Below, piece after piece: positions 59,707-64,000 of a stretch of 64,000 nt of DNA (position 1 is its first letter; the number at the start of each line of letters is the position of its first letter). The notes under the pieces are model-generated. The model was not told the DNA's origin. It made no database searches and saw only the letters and a list, made by a program, of their open reading frames with translations. Origin of the DNA: Gentiana macrophylla (Eukaryota; Streptophyta; Magnoliopsida; Gentianales; Gentianaceae); NCBI GenBank assembly GCA_026214975.1, contig JAOBSW010000872.1, positions 1 to 64,000 of the forward strand, read 5' to 3'. The position numbers and the translations under genes were made by a program.

Positions 59707-59935
59707 CAAATTTACTTTACGATACCGATTTTTAAAGTTGTTCTGATTTAATCGTTACTTCAATACGGTTTTAGTTATAAGTAAATTTGGATTTGTATTT
59801 TATTCAACTACATTTTTTACAAGTGTAAAAAAAATTTCAATTTTATAATCAAATTTACTTTACTAGACCGAAATTTGAAGTTGTTCTGATTTAATCGTTA
59901 TTTCAATTCGGTTTTAGTTATAAGTAAAATTGGTT
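59707..59935 (+). repeat. Tandem duplication in the hAT 5' region (about 142 bp)
   Basis: AAATTTACTTTAC....AAGTTGTTCTGATTTAATCG...CGGTTTTAGTTATAAGTAAA occurs at 59707 and 59849. A third partial start lies at about 59985. Confidence 0.8.
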
Positions 59936-61937
59936 AGTTAAATTATATTTTTTTATAACCATTATATGTAATTTAGATTTAAATCAAATTTACTTTACTT
60001 AATTTTTTTTTATAACCGTTATGTATAATTTTGATTTTTTACAATGTCAAGAAGAGGTGCATCAACACAAGGCAATCGAAATGTTACTTTCCGTGATGAC
60101 ACGGTTGTGCCGAATCGGATGATCTTCTTTGGTGGCTATAGACCCCAATATATATCTGATACTGCACTCGTCACGGTTATCACATTTTGATTCCTCGATT
60201 CGACACACCTTCAGGTTACAATCAAGATGATTTTGATAGTCATTACGACGATATAATGTCTCAACCGGAAATTTTAACATCAACCTTAACGAAGGTCAAG
60301 GTAATGATGAAGACGGCGTTGATGATGATCATGATGTATTTCCGAATGCTTCCGTCCAAGACAATGACGTGGTGGGAGTCGGCGTGGTGCTAGTCTTTGC
60401 GGATCCTACTCCTACTCCGAGTCGATCGATTTAGATGGTGGTGAAAGTACCCGATCCAAAGCACAAGAAAAAGGTTAAAATCGAGAATTTTTACGGATTT
60501 TTCACAAATGTTGTTCGGATGATGAAATAGCATTAGCTAACCCGGAAAGTATTTCTTGAGTGTGCAATTTCGTGGCCAAAAATACCAATTTAAACATGCC
60601 GGTGGTTACGGAACGATCGCGAGTCACATTTTAACTAAACACCGGAAAAATTGGAAGACAGCGCGTCTCAAGCCCAGCTAAACATGCCGAGCTCCAGAGC
60701 AGGTAACACTAATCCACTCTTTATTTACACTCGTGATAATTGTAGAGATCTAACCACGGATCTTATTGCGGGGATGTGTCTTCCTTTTAGTTTTCCTGAG
60801 AATCCTATTTTCGAAAGCTATGTACAAGGGGCTTTGCAGCCGGCTTTTACTCGTATCCCTCGTGCAACGGTTACTAAGGATTTCAAAAATAAATTTATTA
60901 AACGACAATATATTATTATAGAAAGTTTGAAGAAAAATAAATTTCGAATATGTGTATGTGCCGATAGTTGGGAGGATAGGAGGACGAGCAATTATTATTT
61001 GGGCGTGTCGGGTCACTGGATTGACAACACTTGGATTGTCCAAAAAAGGTTACTTGCTTTTTGTTTATTTAACGACAATCATACTGCTTCCAACATTGCA
61101 TCTTTATTAGTTGATATTTTTGAGGAATACGATTTAAAAGGTAAAGTTTTTTCTATTGCGTTTGACAATGCTTCAAACAACACTGCTTCTATTCCCGACT
61201 TATCCCGATATTGTGAACCTCTTTGTAACGGTCAATTTTTTCATGTTAGATGTTTATGCCATATTTTTAATTTATGTGTAAAGGATGGTCTAAAAGTTTT
61301 TGACCATAATATTAATGCAATAAAAAGTGCGATTTCACATATTTTAGGTATAAATATTCTGGTTAGTAAGTGGTATAAATTTCTTAAAGAGAAAGGTCAT
61401 CGCCAAGTCAAACTGCCGCAAGATGTACCGCATAGGTGGAACACGACTCATGATCTTTGGAAAAAAACAAACAAAATTAAAAATACATTTTGTGATTTTT
61501 TATATGAACACTGTCCGAGCGAATATCGTTTGTATCCCTCTATTTGGACTTCATGCAAGAAACTGATGGATGTTTTTGAAATATTCAAAAAAATTACAGT
61601 ATTGTTTTCAAAATGTTATCAACCCACAACACATTTAGTCTTGCATGCTTGTATAGAAATAACTGCCGAGTTTGAAACCATGGAACACGACCCAGAATTA
61701 TTTCAATGTTTAGAGCCGATGAAGGAGAAATGGAATAAATACATGTTGTATATTCCTGACACTTATCTCATTTCTTCTATGCTCGACCCTCGTATAAGAC
61801 TAGTAGGTTTGTCTAACATGTTAGGTGCTTACTATGATGCTTTGTCTGTTACTCATAATGTGCCCTCGGTAGATTTTACAGTTGAAGTACTTAGACTAGA
61901 AAATTTATTAAACGCTTTGTATGTTGAATATGAGCGT

Positions 61938-62215
61938 CTATGATGCACCGACACTCCAATATGGGTGACGTGCGCCGTATCCGACACGCGCCCGACACGA
62001 CACGCGTCCGACACACGCCGACACGTGTCGGTTGATTTAAAATAATGTTAAATTAAATTTTAAAAACCGACACGCCAGGGACACGTCCGCGACACGCCAG
62101 GGACACGTCAAGGACACGGAGGCGACACGGAGGGACACGCCCCGACACGGGGACACGTTCGGACACGGCTATTTATATATATTTTTTTAATATTTTTTTG
62201 TATTTTTTTATATAT

Positions 62216-62294
<79 letters not shown>

Positions 62295-62852
62295 CGATGC
62301 CGGGTTTCACTCCTCCACGTGTCGTCTATCGGTTGGTCATCACATCATGAATTGGCCCTAAGGCATTTATATCGACATCCGTATTCGACACTTACGACCA
62401 TCGACATGTGAGCGTGTGAGACGCACGAGTCCATAAGGATAGAGTCCACACCGGCTAAGCGATTGTAGGATGACGAGTGCGGAGTCGATCACCGCAGTCG
62501 AAAGTATCAACTCGAGGACAGGGTCCGCACTAGCTGTCCAAGCCCATTAACAGCGATAGCTTGGGCAAGGGTTTAAGGCCCATTTAAGGGTAAAGATGAC
62601 AATAATACAAGCCGACTTAACCTTAGGGTTTAGGCAAGTATTGTCATTATAAATACCCCAATCCATGAACTACGTAAGGCTTGATTCCTGGAATATAACA
62701 GGATACGTAGGCAATCTAAGATACGAACTTAGACTCAGCCGCAAACATAAAAATCCACCACCTCGTTCCTTTTTTTGGCATTAGGGTTTTGTGTGTTCAT
62801 CATTAGATTCATATTAGGGCCGGATAATTAAGGTGACATAATTTGTCATCAT

Positions 62853-62910
<58 letters not shown>

Positions 62911-63014
62911 TACGTGTCACGCGCGTGTCGTGTCCTATATTTTTGAACGTTGCCGTGTCGCCGTGTCCGTGTCGTGTCGTGCGCCGTGTCCGTGTCGGTG
63001 TCCGTGCAACATAG
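61938..63014. mobile_element. Non-autonomous element (1077 bp) with 8-bp target duplication
   Basis: ATGAGCGT lies immediately outside both ends (61930-61937 and 63015-63022). The termini CTATGATGCACCGACAC and, on the other strand, CTATGTTGCACGGACAC match at 15 of 17 bases. Both ends carry arrays of GACACG/CGTGTC. No coding capacity. An 8-bp duplication fits the hAT superfamily; the family is not named here. Confidence 0.85.
62292..62854 (+). mobile_element. Solo LTR (563 bp) inserted in a TA microsatellite
   Basis: It runs from TGACGATGCC to TGTCATCATCA; long (TA)n runs lie on both sides, so the flanking ATATA copies are consistent with a 5-bp duplication but trivial. A TATA box (TTATAAATACCCC, about 62647) supports plus orientation. 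No PBS, PPT or interior is adjacent. Confidence 0.7.
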
Positions 63015-63595
63015 ATGAGCGTATGTATGGATTGAGAAACGAAGCGGTTCCCAATCCATCCGCAAGTGCTTCTACTAACCCTACAGGTATCGTATGGGGA
63101 CTTCAAAAAGTTCTGGATAAAATGAATTCTAAACGACAGAAGGGAGCGACATCGTCATCCGATCAACGTACAGAGATATCCAAATTTCTAAACACAACAT
63201 TTGAAGGCTCTGAAATCGATACCTATGATTTTGAGTTTGACTTATTGACGTGGTGGAAGAGACATGTTAAAGAATATCCAGTTCTAGCAATGATGGCGGT
63301 CGAGTTTTTAAGTTGCCCTGTTTCGACCGTCACTGTTGAACGATGTTTCAGCATGGCAGGATATGTGCTTACCAATAAAAGATGTTCGCTTCATCCCACC
63401 ACTTTAGAGAAGCAAATGCTTTGTCAAGATTGGGTACGAGCCGAGAAGAGGGTGCAACACATTGAGTCAGAAGATGATGAGTCACAGTTCGAAGGCGGTG
63501 ACATTGAAACTTCAGGAGGAACAAGCGCTCGAAATACCGATATCGATTAAAGGTACGCAATTTATATCTTACTTATATATTTGTTACAATTCATA

Positions 63596-64000
63596 GAACA
63601 ACTATAAAAGATTAAAAAAAAACCTATTCAAAATAACTATAAAAAACCTACTACTAAAAACAAAAAAAAAGACTATAGAAAACTATTAAAAAAACCATTA
63701 AAAAATACCCGATTGAAACTATAAAAACCTATTAAAAATAACTAAAAAATACCTACTACTTTAAACTAAAAAAAAAGTATAGAAAAATATATAAATAAAT
63801 ATAAAAAAAAAAACCATAATAACCGAACAACTATAAAAGATTAAAAAAACCTATTAAAAATAACTATAAAAAACCTACTACTAAAAACTAAAAACAATCT
63901 ATAGCAAACTATTAAAAAAACCATAAAAACCCGGTAGAAACTATAAAAACCTATTAAAAATAACTAACAAACACCTACTACTTTAATAAAATAAAAAGTA
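63596..64000 (+). repeat. A-rich tandem repeat, period 229 bp, cut by the window end
   Basis: GAACAACTATAAAAGATTAA occurs at 63596 and 63825 with the intervening A-rich sequence repeated. Within each unit CCTACTACT and AACTATTAAAAAAACC recur. It lies 3' of the hAT transposase, inside the element. Confidence 0.8.

Larger units (their letters stand above)
60044..63550 (+). pseudogene. hAT transposase, split by a 1.08 kb insertion
   Basis: An ATG at 60044 opens MSRRGASTQGNRNVTF, but this frame ends at a stop near 60189 and shifts follow. A BED-type zinc finger is readable at about 60580-60650 (KHAGGYGTIASHILTKH). The main frame 60651-61937 carries the hAT catalytic region: RICVCADSWEDRR, FSIAFDNASNNT, RCLCHIFNLCVKDGL, DVPHRWNTTHDL, LDPRIRL. 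At 61937 the frame is cut by an element with an 8-bp duplication; beyond it, 63015-63550 continues in the same phase (ERMYGLRN) with the C-terminal dimerisation domain (WWKRHVKEYPVLAMMAVEFL, then TVERCFSMAGYVLTNKR). Length fits a BED-hAT transposase of some 650-700 residues. The frameshifts before 60651 and the insertion disable it. Confidence 0.9.
59364..64000 (+). mobile_element. hAT transposon (right end beyond the window)
   Basis: The left end near 59364 (CTAGACCTGGCCAAATG) resembles hAT termini. It is followed by a GC-rich subterminal array of CCGGTT/AACCGG motifs (59385-59530). A hAT transposase gene on the plus strand follows. The right end is not in the window. Confidence 0.75.

Noticed and set aside
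62843..63014. ORF start upstream of the hAT C-terminal part
   Set aside because: These codons are TA repeat and the CGTGTC array of the inserted element; the true frame joins 61937 to 63015.

Overview
The window is nuclear DNA of a flowering plant, most likely a eudicot. Intron-containing genes, plant-type LTR retrotransposons, CACTA, hAT and Mutator-like transposons, a Stowaway MITE and a tRNA-derived SINE all point this way. It is gene-poor and repeat-rich. I see only one clearly intact host gene, a choline-transporter-like membrane protein of the CTL/SLC44 family, on the minus strand at 35267-38899 in three exons.

Layout. 1-8517 is a large LTR element whose 5' LTR is cut by the window edge and whose 5.4 kb interior shows no gag-pol (LARD-like). 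It sits inside the ORF of a Ty3/Gypsy Athila/Tat-type element whose remainder runs 8518-11967. 11968-16876 holds broken Ty1/Copia pieces, one split by a composite DNA-transposon segment that carries a PPR-like gene fragment. 17646-24250 holds a second LARD-like element with a Gypsy-type ORF, tandem repeats, a Stowaway MITE and a Copia fragment split by an LTR. 24437-24832 is a small Mutator-like MITE. 25268-33627 is a degenerate CACTA (En/Spm) element inserted into a SINE whose own target-site duplications survive on both sides.

After the CTL gene comes a Mutator-like element, 39909-59040, bounded by ~100 bp terminal inverted repeats and a perfect 9-bp target duplication (AATTAAATA). It holds pieces of an intron-containing coiled-coil gene (Pack-MULE-like) and minisatellites, and it was later split by a 15 kb minus-strand Athila-type retrotransposon (40276-55523). 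From 59364 to the window end is a hAT element. Its transposase frame is broken by a 1.08 kb element with 8-bp target duplications, which itself carries a solo LTR in a TA repeat.

Most striking: (i) the three- and four-level nesting that can be read from target duplications; (ii) in the Athila-type element, paired CGGATCGATCCG palindromes spaced 20-21 bp next to the LTR TATA box, which recur upstream of a second TATA box and a second ORF inside the element; (iii) a second polypurine-tract-like motif after the last ORF, shared by two separate Gypsy elements. Nearly all transposon ORFs carry frameshifts. LTR copies differ largely by tiny indels and local scrambles, so some breaks may be consensus errors in repeats rather than decay.
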